Assembly: GCA_017463225.1 (NCBI GenBank)
Contig: JAFTPO010000057.1
Span: 1 to 64,000 of the forward strand
From: Lachnospiraceae bacterium
Lineage (GTDB): Bacteria > Bacillota > Clostridia > Lachnospirales > Lachnospiraceae
Reading direction: 5' to 3'
DNA: 64,000 nucleotides
Under the pieces are notes generated by a model that saw only the letters and a program-made list of their open reading frames with translations, was not told the origin of the DNA and did no database searches. Positions 43,735-51,367 of this stretch are shown here, one piece after another. Both the position numbers and the translations under genes were made by a program. The first letter of the stretch is position 1; each line of letters starts with the position of its first letter.

Positions 43735-45528
43735 ATGAATGAACGAAAGCTAAAGCAACTTAACATACTGGTTATTGCAGCAATTTTTATAGCTGTGGTG
43801 GCATCTGTTTTATTTGCCACCAAGTTTTCTCCTGAGAATGAGAATCCCATAACAGGTTCTAATTTGGAGGACTTTAACTCTAATTGGGTGCTTAGGGATT
43901 ATAGAGGAGAAGATGACCAGATAATTGATCTTCCGGCGAATATAGAGGCTAATGCGGGAGAAACCCTGCTTATTATGCACAAGGTTCCTGATAATGTTAC
44001 CGACACATCTGTTTTACTATTTGAAACTGAGTTTCAAAATATAGTAGTAACTATAGGTGAGGAGAAGGTATATTCAAACGGTGTGTTGACAGAGCAGGAA
44101 TACATGAAGAATGCGGTTCCTTGTCAGAACATAATAAGTATAGGAAGTGCGAAGCCGGGAGATGTTGTATGTATATATATCGCATCAGCCTACAATAAAT
44201 ACAGTGGTAAAATCGGAAGCATATCCTATGGAACTAAGGGTGATGCCATAGCAAGTATAGTAAAGGAAAATGGTATCTCCTTTGTTATAGCGGTAACGCT
44301 TATAATAGTTACAATTCTTCTGGCAGTTTCCCTGCTCTTTATGAAGAATGTAAATGTTGATAAGAGAAAATCAATATACGCCTTTGGATTTATACTGCTT
44401 ACAGCGGTTTGGTGTCTAACAGATAATCCTATATTAGAGCTTTTTAATGGCAACGTATTTGGTGTGTATATGACAAATATTGTTATGCTTTTGCTGATGC
44501 CTATAGTGTATATTATGCATCAGAGATGCTTTGCGGTTAAGAGAAGGTTTGCGAAGATATTTGAGATTGCAATGTATGTATATGCGGTTAATCTTTTAAC
44601 CGGTCTTGTGTTCCAGTTTATGAAGGTGTGTGATTTTGCCACCTATGAAACCTTTACTAAGGTGCTCATAACTATAGGACTTGTGCTTTTATCAGGTATA
44701 ATGTACCTGGCAGCAGACACTTATTCAGATAAGACAATATATAGCAACTTGGTTGCTAACCTTACACTGACAGTAGCCTGTGTTTTAGAGGCCATACTTT
44801 CACTGTTTAGCTTCTACCTTCCTTATGATGGAGTTGCGTTGCAGACAGGAGTGTATATATTCCTTATTCTGCTTGTTGTAGCTACCCAGAAGAATATCAT
44901 CAAGGAGATGAATAGGGAGAAGGAGCAGGCCATAAGCAATGTGGAGCACCAGAGAGATGATATGGTTAAAAATATCAACACAGCTCTTATATATAGTGGT
45001 ATGAATATAGCGGCAGCATCTTTAAAGGATAGAGACAGAGAGAATAGTCGATTAGTATATGACACATCTAAGTATATGAAATATAATCTGATGGCTATAA
45101 ATGAGAAGGATTTAGTTCCATTTTCACAGGAGCTTGAATATATTAAGGCATTTCTCGGCATAGAGAAGAGAAAGAACCCAGAGCTTGAGATTACAGTAGA
45201 GGATAAGGTGACAGAATTCCTGGTTCCATTTAATACTATTGAGCCTCTTGTGGAGAATGCAGTTTTAATGGGAGCCTTAAAGGCTGATGCAAATAGCAGA
45301 ATAGTATTTAGAAGCTATGAGAGATTGGACTGCTTTGCTATACAGATAGTAGATAATGGTAAGGGAATAGGGCCTGACAAGAGGTTCGCAGGTAAGCAAA
45401 GCTTTAAAACCATTAAGAAGAGAATAAAATCCGGAGTTAAGGGAACAGTAGAGATTAAGACCAAGCCGGATAAGGGAACTATAGTAACTGTAAAGATACC
45501 TAAAGAGGGATTTGTAATTAAGGAGTAG
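43735..45528 (+). CDS. LytS/YehU-type sensor kinase-like protein lacking the acceptor histidine
   Basis: 597-residue membrane protein. One N-terminal helix (~10-28) and an extracytoplasmic beta-rich domain (~30-175) are followed by about eight helices (~185-395), an arrangement like 7TMR-DISM sensors. A short coiled coil leads to a LytS-type His_kinase region with VPFSQELEYIKAFLGIEKRK and a GHKL ATPase domain with N-box PLVENAV, G1 DNGKGIG and G2 DKGTIVTV. The usual NPHFLFN phosphoacceptor block is absent; only VKNINTALIYS occupies that place. No response regulator is adjacent. It may be a catalytically altered sensor or act with another partner. Confidence 0.78.
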   Translation: MNERKLKQLNILVIAAIFIAVVASVLFATKFSPENENPITGSNLEDFNSNWVLRDYRGEDDQIIDLPANIEANAGETLLIMHKVPDNVTDTSVLLFETEFQNIVVTIGEEKVYSNGVLTEQEYMKNAVPCQNIISIGSAKPGDVVCIYIASAYNKYSGKIGSISYGTKGDAIASIVKENGISFVIAVTLIIVTILLAVSLLFMKNVNVDKRKSIYAFGFILLTAVWCLTDNPILELFNGNVFGVYMTNIVMLLLMPIVYIMHQRCFAVKRRFAKIFEIAMYVYAVNLLTGLVFQFMKVCDFATYETFTKVLITIGLVLLSGIMYLAADTYSDKTIYSNLVANLTLTVACVLEAILSLFSFYLPYDGVALQTGVYIFLILLVVATQKNIIKEMNREKEQAISNVEHQRDDMVKNINTALIYSGMNIAAASLKDRDRENSRLVYDTSKYMKYNLMAINEKDLVPFSQELEYIKAFLGIEKRKNPELEITVEDKVTEFLVPFNTIEPLVENAVLMGALKADANSRIVFRSYERLDCFAIQIVDNGKGIGPDKRFAGKQSFKTIKKRIKSGVKGTVEIKTKPDKGTIVTVKIPKEGFVIKE

Positions 45529-45534
45529 TGTGAC

Positions 45535-46308
45535 ATGACATTTTCAGAGCAGATTTGGTATGGCATGTTTAAGCCATCAAAATATAAAGAGGTATTAGAG
45601 CTAAAAGCAAGACGCTCTGTGCTGTATGTGGTAGTACTTATGCTTATCCTTGGTTTGGTAACATTTGTAATGCCCACTGCAGCGGTGATAGCAGGCTTTG
45701 GCGGTATGGAGAAGCTGTTTACTGAAACTATGAGTCCTATGAGCTATGATGGTGAAGAACTTACCATAGAAAGACCGTTTAGAATGGCTGTTGAGGGAAG
45801 TATATTTATAATTGATACAGAGAGCTATACAGTGCCTGATTCAAAGCTTGAAAGAGATGGCGCTTATATTGCTGTTGGAAGCAAGAATATTAGATTGACC
45901 ACAGTTATAGGCGGACAGATATGGTCAGACTCAACTATGCCACTTAATCAGGTTATAGGTGCAGGCTTTAACAATCAGAGTCTGGTTAGCCTTATACCTG
46001 CCATATATGTATCCCTGTTTATATGCTATCTTATAATGTGTCTGGGATACTTTGTGAAGTATGCGGTATTCGCCTTGATATTATCCATATTTATCAATTC
46101 AGTTAACAAGCAGATGAATATAGGACTATCCTTCGGCCAGGTGTTTATGCTGTGCTTCTATGGACAGTCCCTTGGAATGGTAATATCTAATTTTAATCTG
46201 GCTATAGGATTTATAGATCCTACCATTGTAAGTCTAGTAACTATGTTTGTATCAATACATTTTATCACATCAGCAGTTATGCTAATGAATAAGAGCAATC
46301 AGGTCTGA
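45535..46308 (+). CDS. DUF1189-like membrane protein
   Basis: 257-residue membrane protein. A cytoplasmic N-terminus (FKPSKYKEVLELKARRS) leads to one helix (~29-52), an extracytoplasmic domain (~53-150) and about four C-terminal helices (~155-255). The layout fits the uncharacterised DUF1189 family, but the assignment is by eye. It starts 6 nt after the kinase-like gene, whose last codons supply its AAGGAG site, so the two are probably translated together and may function together. The last 27 bases overlap the convergent CYTH gene. Confidence 0.6.
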   Translation: MTFSEQIWYGMFKPSKYKEVLELKARRSVLYVVVLMLILGLVTFVMPTAAVIAGFGGMEKLFTETMSPMSYDGEELTIERPFRMAVEGSIFIIDTESYTVPDSKLERDGAYIAVGSKNIRLTTVIGGQIWSDSTMPLNQVIGAGFNNQSLVSLIPAIYVSLFICYLIMCLGYFVKYAVFALILSIFINSVNKQMNIGLSFGQVFMLCFYGQSLGMVISNFNLAIGFIDPTIVSLVTMFVSIHFITSAVMLMNKSNQV

Positions 46309-46797
46309 TATTTCAGCCTTAGACATAGAACTCATATTACTGTTGTGAAAAGCTTTATTATATGTGACCTCCTGGAGTATAAAATCCGGGAGGTTATATT
46401 TATTTGCAGCATCCTCGTTAGGAAATTCAATCTCTCCCATGACAAGTCCGTCAAACAAATCCTTGAAATAATCAAGCTCTAAGATAAGGCCATCATTAAG
46501 AGGGATAATATATCTTCGCTTCGTGATAATATTTCCATCAGCCTTTGCCAGAAGAGAGTTATAATCCTGAGCTTCTAAGCTTAGCTCGAATTCCTCTCTG
46601 GAAAGCATACCCTTGGATTTTACTGTAAGAATGTATTCTTCCTCAGTAGGATTTGTGTTGCCTGCAACAAAGCTAACCTTTTTTCTTACCCTGATAACCG
46701 GGGAGGTTGATATATATGCCTGCTGTAGCTCCACATAATTATAATTATTTAGATTAAATGCATCTTTTTTGACTAAGAATTTTCTTTCTATTTCCAT
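46282..46797 (-). CDS. CYTH-domain triphosphatase
   Basis: 171-residue cytoplasmic protein of the CYTH (CyaB-thiamine triphosphatase) superfamily, a triphosphate tunnel enzyme. The signature EIERKFLV is at 2-9, and alternating charged strands RVRKK, EEYILTVKSKG and LELDYF supply tunnel residues. Members hydrolyse inorganic triphosphate or thiamine triphosphate. The ATG follows AGGAGG. Its 3' end overlaps the convergent membrane protein gene by 27 bp. Confidence 0.88.
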   Translation of the reverse strand: MEIERKFLVKKDAFNLNNYNYVELQQAYISTSPVIRVRKKVSFVAGNTNPTEEEYILTVKSKGMLSREEFELSLEAQDYNSLLAKADGNIITKRRYIIPLNDGLILELDYFKDLFDGLVMGEIEFPNEDAANKYNLPDFILQEVTYNKAFHNSNMSSMSKAEISDLIALIH

Positions 46798-46833
46798 GAT
46801 TTGCCTCCTTTAGCTTGAAGAAAACTTAAATGT

Positions 46834-46862
46834 ATTATATACTATTTCTGTATGAATTTTAA
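46834..46862 (-). promoter_or_regulatory. Candidate promoter for the CYTH gene
   Basis: On the minus strand TTAAAA (46857-46862), 17-nt spacer, TATAAT (46834-46839), about 37 nt before the start codon. Confidence 0.45.
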
Positions 46863-46919
46863 GAATAAAAAATGATTGGTTTACATTTAATGACTAATTA
46901 TTAAAATTGGGAGGATTTT

Positions 46920-47468
46920 ATGAGTAAGGTAAATATGTATTTTGCAACCGGATTTGAAGAGGTTGAAGCTTTGACTGTAGTTGATCTGCTTAGGAGAGTA
47001 GGTATTACAGTTGATATGGTATCCATTACAGGTATCAAGGAGGTAAAGGGGGCTCACGGTATAACTGTAAGGATGGACAAGGTGTTTGATAATGCAGACG
47101 ATGATGTGGATATGCTTATACTTCCGGGAGGTATGCCTGGAACTACCAATCTTGCTGCACATTTAGGTCTTGAAACGATGATTAAAACATATAATAACAG
47201 GGGAAAGTATATCGCAGCAATCTGCGCAGCTCCTACAATATTTGGTAAGATGGGACTTCTCAAGGGAAAGCTTGCAACCTGTTATCCAGGTATGGAGGAT
47301 GGATTAGTGGACGCGTATGTTCAGTATGATCCGGTTGTTGTAGATGATAATATTATTACAAGCCGAGGTGTTGGTACAGCCATAGATTTTGGCTTAGCGA
47401 TAGTGAAGATATTGATAGACCAGGAGACAGCAGATAAGCTGGCTAAGGCTATAGTATATAACGTATAG
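46920..47468 (+). CDS. DJ-1/PfpI-family protein
   Basis: 182-residue flavodoxin-like protein of the DJ-1/ThiJ/YajL group. The conserved nucleophile elbow is AAICAAPT with Cys102 and the interacting glutamate is Glu16 in GFEEVEA; LILPGGMPG is also typical. Members act as redox-sensing or deglycase-type stress proteins. GGGAGG lies just upstream. It precedes murF by 30 nt and is probably cotranscribed with it. Confidence 0.92.
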   Translation: MSKVNMYFATGFEEVEALTVVDLLRRVGITVDMVSITGIKEVKGAHGITVRMDKVFDNADDDVDMLILPGGMPGTTNLAAHLGLETMIKTYNNRGKYIAAICAAPTIFGKMGLLKGKLATCYPGMEDGLVDAYVQYDPVVVDDNIITSRGVGTAIDFGLAIVKILIDQETADKLAKAIVYNV

Positions 47469-47498
47469 TCTAAAGGGACTAGAGTAAGGAGACTAAAT

Positions 47499-48863
47499 AT
47501 GTTTAGTATTACTGTTAAAGATATATTGGAAGCTACGGGAGGTGTACTCCTCAGTGGTAATGAAGAGGTAAGAATCAAGGATGTTTGTATTGATTCCAGA
47601 CTGATTAAGGAGGGTGACCTGTTCGTACCTTTAGAGGGTGAGAATGTAGATGGACATCGCTTTATCGAAAGTGCCATGGAAAAGGGAGCTGCAACACTTA
47701 CCTCACAGCATACAGGAATAGTAATATCAGAGAAGCCATACATATACGTAAGTAACGTGTTAAAGGCACATCAGGACATAGCGAAGTACGTGAGGAGTCA
47801 TCTAAAGCTTCCTGTTATAGGAGTAACAGGTAGTGTGGGAAAGACCACAACCAGAGAGATGATAGCCACTGCGTTGTCAGGAAATCTTAATACCTATCAG
47901 ACAGAGAAGAATTATAATTCACAGATAGGTGTTCCAATATGTATTGACAGAATAACCAGAGACCATAAGGCAGCAGTCCTTGAGATGGGAATAAGCTTAG
48001 AGGGTCAGATGGATATTCTCTCTGATATAGTTAAGCCTGATGTGTGCGTAGTAACAGTAATTGGTGTGGCACATATGGAATATCTCAAATCCAGAGAAAA
48101 CATCAGAGCCGAAAAGCTTGCCATAACTAATCATATGAATCCGGACGGATTGGTGCTCTTAAATGGTGATGATGAGATGTTGGCAGAGCTAAGAGGCACT
48201 ATGAACGAGAAGGTTCGTTTCTACGGTACCGCAGAATGGTGTGATTACAGAGCTGAGAATATAGAAGAGAGAAATTATAAGTTCTATTATGACTTTGTAT
48301 GTGGAGATATTAGGATTCCTGTGGAGCTGAATGCTTTGGGTGTTCACAATGTTGGGAATTCTCTGGCTGGTTTAGCCATTAGCCACTATATGGGCTTAGA
48401 CCTTAAGAAGGCGGCAGGGGGCTACAAGGATTTCAAGGGCTTGAGACAAAATCTTATCAGTGTACCGGGAAAGTACACTATAATAGATGATACCTACAAT
48501 GCCAGCCCAGACTCTATGAAGGCTAGTATAGATGTATTGGCTGACCTAAAGAGTGAGGGTAAAAAGATAGCTGTCTTAGGCGATATGTTTGAGCTTGGAG
48601 AAAATACCGAGCAGTTCCACTATGAGGTTGGAAAGCATCTGGCAACTAAAAATATAGATGAGCTGGTGGTTGTGGGAGAGTACTCACAGCAGTATGTAAA
48701 GGCTGTAGAGGAATCAGACTGCCAGACCAAGTGCTATTCCTTTAAGGATAATGGAGAGGTAACATTGTACCTGATGTCAGTTATGGCTCCAGAGGATATA
48801 GTGCTTATTAAGGGCTCAAATGGTATGAACTTAAAGGATGTTGTAACCAATATGCAGGGCTAA
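47499..48863 (+). CDS. murF: UDP-MurNAc-tripeptide:D-Ala-D-Ala ligase
   Basis: 454-residue Mur ligase that adds D-Ala-D-Ala to the peptidoglycan precursor. The N-terminal UDP-binding domain (SGNEEVRIKDVCIDSR, 1-~95), the ATP loop GVTGSVGKTTT (~107-117), EMGIS, the NSLAGLA helix and the C-terminal DDTYNASPDSM and GDMFELGE motifs are in the expected order. Normal length. A strong terminator follows. Confidence 0.95.
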   Translation: MFSITVKDILEATGGVLLSGNEEVRIKDVCIDSRLIKEGDLFVPLEGENVDGHRFIESAMEKGAATLTSQHTGIVISEKPYIYVSNVLKAHQDIAKYVRSHLKLPVIGVTGSVGKTTTREMIATALSGNLNTYQTEKNYNSQIGVPICIDRITRDHKAAVLEMGISLEGQMDILSDIVKPDVCVVTVIGVAHMEYLKSRENIRAEKLAITNHMNPDGLVLLNGDDEMLAELRGTMNEKVRFYGTAEWCDYRAENIEERNYKFYYDFVCGDIRIPVELNALGVHNVGNSLAGLAISHYMGLDLKKAAGGYKDFKGLRQNLISVPGKYTIIDDTYNASPDSMKASIDVLADLKSEGKKIAVLGDMFELGENTEQFHYEVGKHLATKNIDELVVVGEYSQQYVKAVEESDCQTKCYSFKDNGEVTLYLMSVMAPEDIVLIKGSNGMNLKDVVTNMQG

Positions 48864-48882
48864 GCTTAAAGTAAAAAATATT

Positions 48883-48915
48883 GTCGTTGGACTGTGAGAG
48901 TCCAGCGACTTTTTT
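48883..48915 (+). terminator. Terminator after murF
   Basis: GTCGTTGGACT/AGTCCAGCGAC stem, 5-nt loop, then six T. Confidence 0.92.
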
Positions 48916-48963
48916 ACAAGAAAAGTACTGAAAATAAAAATGAAAATAATTATCAAAAAGATG

Positions 48964-48992
48964 TTGACAATATCAAAGCCTTGTGATATATT
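48964..48992 (+). promoter_or_regulatory. Rubrerythrin promoter
   Basis: TTGACA (48964-48969), 17-nt spacer, TATATT (48987-48992) with TGA extended -10. Near-consensus. Confidence 0.85.
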
Positions 48993-49010
48993 GAATTCAG
49001 AACAAAACAG

Positions 49011-49027
49011 TAATGATTATCATTATC
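49011..49027. promoter_or_regulatory. PerR/Fur-type operator in the rubrerythrin promoter
   Basis: TAATGATTATCATTA is a perfect 7-1-7 inverted repeat (49011-49025); read with flanking bases on the other strand it contains GATAATGATAATCATTA, close to the classical Fur consensus. It lies about 12 nt after the predicted start of transcription, where a bound repressor would block elongation or initiation. Confidence 0.68.
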
Positions 49028-49088
49028 GAATAGAGAGGAGTCATAGCTGTTAGATAAATATTTTTTTACATCGAAAGGAGATAAGATT

Positions 49089-49631
49089 ATGAGTAAGTTT
49101 GTATGTAGTGTATGTGGATATGTTCATGAGGGAGATGCGGCACCAGAGAGATGCCCACAGTGTAATGTACCAGCTGAGAAGTTTGTAGAGCAGGCAGCTG
49201 AGAGAGTTTGGGCAGCAGAGCATGTTGTAGGTGTAGCACAGGGCGCTCCAGAGGATATTATGGAGGACTTAAGAGCTAACTTCATGGGAGAGTGTACTGA
49301 GGTAGGTATGTACCTTGCTATGGCTAGAGTAGCACATAGAGAGGGATACCCAGAGATCGGTCTCTACTGGGAGAAGGCAGCATACGAGGAGGCAGAGCAT
49401 GCAGCTAAGTTTGCAGAGCTTTTAGGAGAGGTTGTAACAGACTCAACTAAGAAGAACCTTGAGATGAGAATCGAGGCTGAGAATGGAGCAACTTTAGGTA
49501 AGTTCGACCTTGCTAAGAGAGCTAAGGCACTTGACCTTGACGCAATCCATGACACAGTGCATGAGATGGCTAGGGATGAGGCTAGACATGGTAAGGCATT
49601 CGAGGGACTTCATAAGAGATACTTTGGCTAA
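49089..49631 (+). CDS. Reverse rubrerythrin
   Basis: 180-residue cytoplasmic peroxide/oxygen detoxification protein. Unlike classical rubrerythrin, the rubredoxin iron site is N-terminal (C6, C9, C22, C25), followed by a four-helix diiron ferritin-like domain with [16 protein letters not shown] and EEAEHAAKF motifs and a final DEARHGKAF. This reverse order matches the oxygen-induced, PerR-regulated proteins known in Clostridium acetobutylicum. A near-consensus promoter and operator precede it and a terminator follows, so it is a one-gene unit that is probably highly expressed when derepressed. Confidence 0.94.
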   Translation: MSKFVCSVCGYVHEGDAAPERCPQCNVPAEKFVEQAAERVWAAEHVVGVAQGAPEDIMEDLRANFMGECTEVGMYLAMARVAHREGYPEIGLYWEKAAYEEAEHAAKFAELLGEVVTDSTKKNLEMRIEAENGATLGKFDLAKRAKALDLDAIHDTVHEMARDEARHGKAFEGLHKRYFG

Positions 49632-49681
49632 TTAGAAGCCGCATAGATACTAGGTTCTAGAACTTTAAGTATATTGTAAGA

Positions 49682-49713
49682 GGATAGATACAGGTTGTGT
49701 CTATCCTTTTTTT
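49682..49713 (+). terminator. Terminator after rubrerythrin
   Basis: GGATAGATACA/TGTGTCTATCC stem with 3-nt loop, then seven T. Confidence 0.92.
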
Positions 49714-49723
49714 ATTGGTTTGG

Positions 49724-49797
49724 TTTGTCCGCTCTTTGTCCTTTTGCCTTTTGGACTAATTAAAAACAGTTTGAGTTTGTCCTTAAAAAGTTTGTCC
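49724..49797. repeat. Four direct copies of TTTGTCC
   Basis: Identical heptamers at 49724, 49735, 49776 and 49791 in an otherwise empty intergenic gap. Spacing 11, 41 and 15 bp. Role unknown. Confidence 0.45.
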
Positions 49798-49854
49798 TTT
49801 ACTATAATAACAATATAGTACGACATTATACAAAATTACTATCAATATAAAGTT

Positions 49855-49897
49855 AAAACAATAGAGCAGCAGTGTTAAACTGCTGCTCTATTGTTTT
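49855..49897 (-). terminator. Terminator for the 49899 lipoprotein operon
   Basis: A 19-bp perfect stem (49855-49873 with 49879-49897) and a 5-nt loop, directly after the minus-strand stop codon. Confidence 0.88.
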
Positions 49898-49898
49898 A

Positions 49899-50417
49899 TT
49901 ACTCTACTGGTGTAACGGTTCCACTTATTTCTATTACCTCAACATTCTTATTATACAAAAGATAATCGTGTGTTACATAACCATCTGGCAAAGAAAAATC
50001 ATCAGATACCTGTTCGCTATCTCCGGAAATATTAGTATCTAATTCAAATATCATTTCATATGTACCATTTTCACTTTGCGCAAAAGTCCCTAGCATATAT
50101 GTATCAAACTTATAAGACTCGTACTCTCCACTTAATTTTATTTTAATTTTAACATCATTATAGTTAAAATTTGTGGATGCACCTTTAACATAAGCATTGC
50201 CTATTATATCACCATAAAACATCAATGCTGAATAATCATCTGTCAATCTTACACTTTGAGACACTCCATACATATCTCCAGAAGCATGCCCGCTTACATC
50301 TATGTTCAGGTAATCATCGTAATTTTCTAATGTTAGTTCGATCTCTTTACTCTTTCCGCAAGCTGTAAGACAAAACACCATAGTACATATCGATAGTAAT
50401 ATTATTATTTTTTTCAT
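49899..50417 (-). CDS. Small lipoprotein of unknown function
   Basis: 172-residue predicted lipoprotein: hydrophobic signal and lipobox LTAC at about Cys20. The mature part is beta-rich by eye and acidic, without known motifs. It starts two bases after the stop of a 94-residue gene and shares its consensus promoter. Divergent from an XRE regulator. The AT-rich codons here differ slightly from the flanking genes. Function unknown. Confidence 0.68.
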   Translation of the reverse strand: MKKIIILLSICTMVFCLTACGKSKEIELTLENYDDYLNIDVSGHASGDMYGVSQSVRLTDDYSALMFYGDIIGNAYVKGASTNFNYNDVKIKIKLSGEYESYKFDTYMLGTFAQSENGTYEMIFELDTNISGDSEQVSDDFSLPDGYVTHDYLLYNKNVEVIEISGTVTPVE

Positions 50418-50419
50418 AG

Positions 50420-50704
50420 TTATAGGTCTCCTTTTTCTATTAATTTGTTTAGCATAGAGTACAATTTTTCAAAATCGAAATTATATTGCTTTAATTGTTG
50501 AATAGTTTGTTTTTTGCCCATAGTATCGATATATAATTCGATTTCGGTTATTATCTCCTTGTATTCTGGTGTTGTTACTTTAGTATAATCCAATACACTC
50601 ATTATTGAATTGTACGGTTTCTCCTCGATATTTTCTCTAGCAGGATAATTGGCAGGGGAAATCTTTTTTAAGATTGTCTCTAATTTTAAACCTTCGGATA
50701 ACAT
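50420..50704 (-). CDS. Small protein of unknown function
   Basis: 94-residue, mostly helical, charged cytoplasmic protein without recognised domains. It has a perfect AGGAGGT site and a consensus promoter 30-58 bp upstream, so it is very probably real. First gene of a two-gene operon with the downstream lipoprotein. Confidence 0.68.
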   Translation of the reverse strand: MLSEGLKLETILKKISPANYPARENIEEKPYNSIMSVLDYTKVTTPEYKEIITEIELYIDTMGKKQTIQQLKQYNFDFEKLYSMLNKLIEKGDL

Positions 50705-50733
50705 ACTATACCTCCTAAATTCATTTTCTGAAT

Positions 50734-50762
50734 ATTATAATACAACAAATGACTTGTGTCAA
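50734..50762 (-). promoter_or_regulatory. Consensus promoter for the 94-aa/lipoprotein operon
   Basis: On the minus strand TTGACA (50757-50762), exactly 17 nt, TATAAT (50734-50739): perfect housekeeping consensus. The inverted repeat TGAC-TTGT-GTCA at 50750-50761 covers the -35. Confidence 0.85.
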
Positions 50763-50833
50763 TCGCGCTACGCTATTGTTACAAGGTTTATTGTGCGTGA
50801 ATATCTCTATAAAATGATATCGGAGGTGTTGTT

Positions 50834-51061
50834 TTGAAACAGGAATATAAAGAGCTTTATGAAAAGTTTGGTTTGAATGTTGTATATTACAGAAAGAAGA
50901 TGAAAATTACTCAATTGCAGCTTGCGGAGTTGGCAGAAGTTGATCGAAGTCATATAAGTGCAATCGAGCTGGGAAAGGTTGGAGTATCTTTTGATGTGAT
51001 TTTTAAATTGTGTGAGGTCTTGAAAATAACACCAAAAGAGTTATTTGATTTTAGAGATTAG
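50834..51061 (+). CDS. XRE-family HTH regulator
   Basis: 75-residue single-domain lambda-repressor-like protein: helix-turn-helix at ~22-42 (TQLQLAELAEVDRSHISAIE) and a short C-terminal helix. Starts with TTG at 50834, set by CGGAGG seven bases upstream. Divergent from the consensus-promoter operon at 50734, which it probably represses. Similar stand-alone XRE proteins occur near mobile or toxin-antitoxin genes. Confidence 0.88.
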   Translation: MKQEYKELYEKFGLNVVYYRKKMKITQLQLAELAEVDRSHISAIELGKVGVSFDVIFKLCEVLKITPKELFDFRD

Positions 51062-51062
51062 A

Positions 51063-51089
51063 GGCAGCGGAAAATTTCTGCTGTCTTTT
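51063..51089 (+). terminator. Terminator after the XRE gene
   Basis: GGCAGCGG/CTGCTGTC stem (two G-U pairs), 7-nt loop, TTTTG. The rest of the gap to 51367 is AT-rich; it holds a 14-bp palindrome at 51291-51304 and a candidate promoter at 51252-51281, nothing else seen. Confidence 0.6.
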
Positions 51090-51251
51090 GCTTTATCGTC
51101 GTAATTTCCCTTAAATAACTTAAACCCCTTATTTTACTCTAATTACCTCAAATCATTGAAATTACTGGACAGTAGAAAAATCTCCGTTTTCAAAGAACAC
51201 AAACATTTCACAGAATGTCACAAATCACGACACTTGTTCAAATCTTTATTC

Positions 51252-51281
51252 TTTACTTAAAATAGAAATCCTATCTATAAT
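51252..51281 (+). promoter_or_regulatory. Candidate promoter for the Rpn gene
   Basis: TTTACT (51252-51257), 18-nt spacer, TATAAT (51276-51281). Confidence 0.5.
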
Positions 51282-51367
51282 TGTAATGTAAGAAATGCAT
51301 TTCTAGGTATTCACATATGTAGCGCGTAGCATATGGGATAAATTGCTTAGAAAGGAAGATAAAATTA

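Noticed and set aside
50763..51334. Short GCGCTACGC-like words at 50765 and AGCGCGTAGC at 51322
   Set aside because: Partial inverted similarity of about ten bases only; too short to call a repeat or attachment site.
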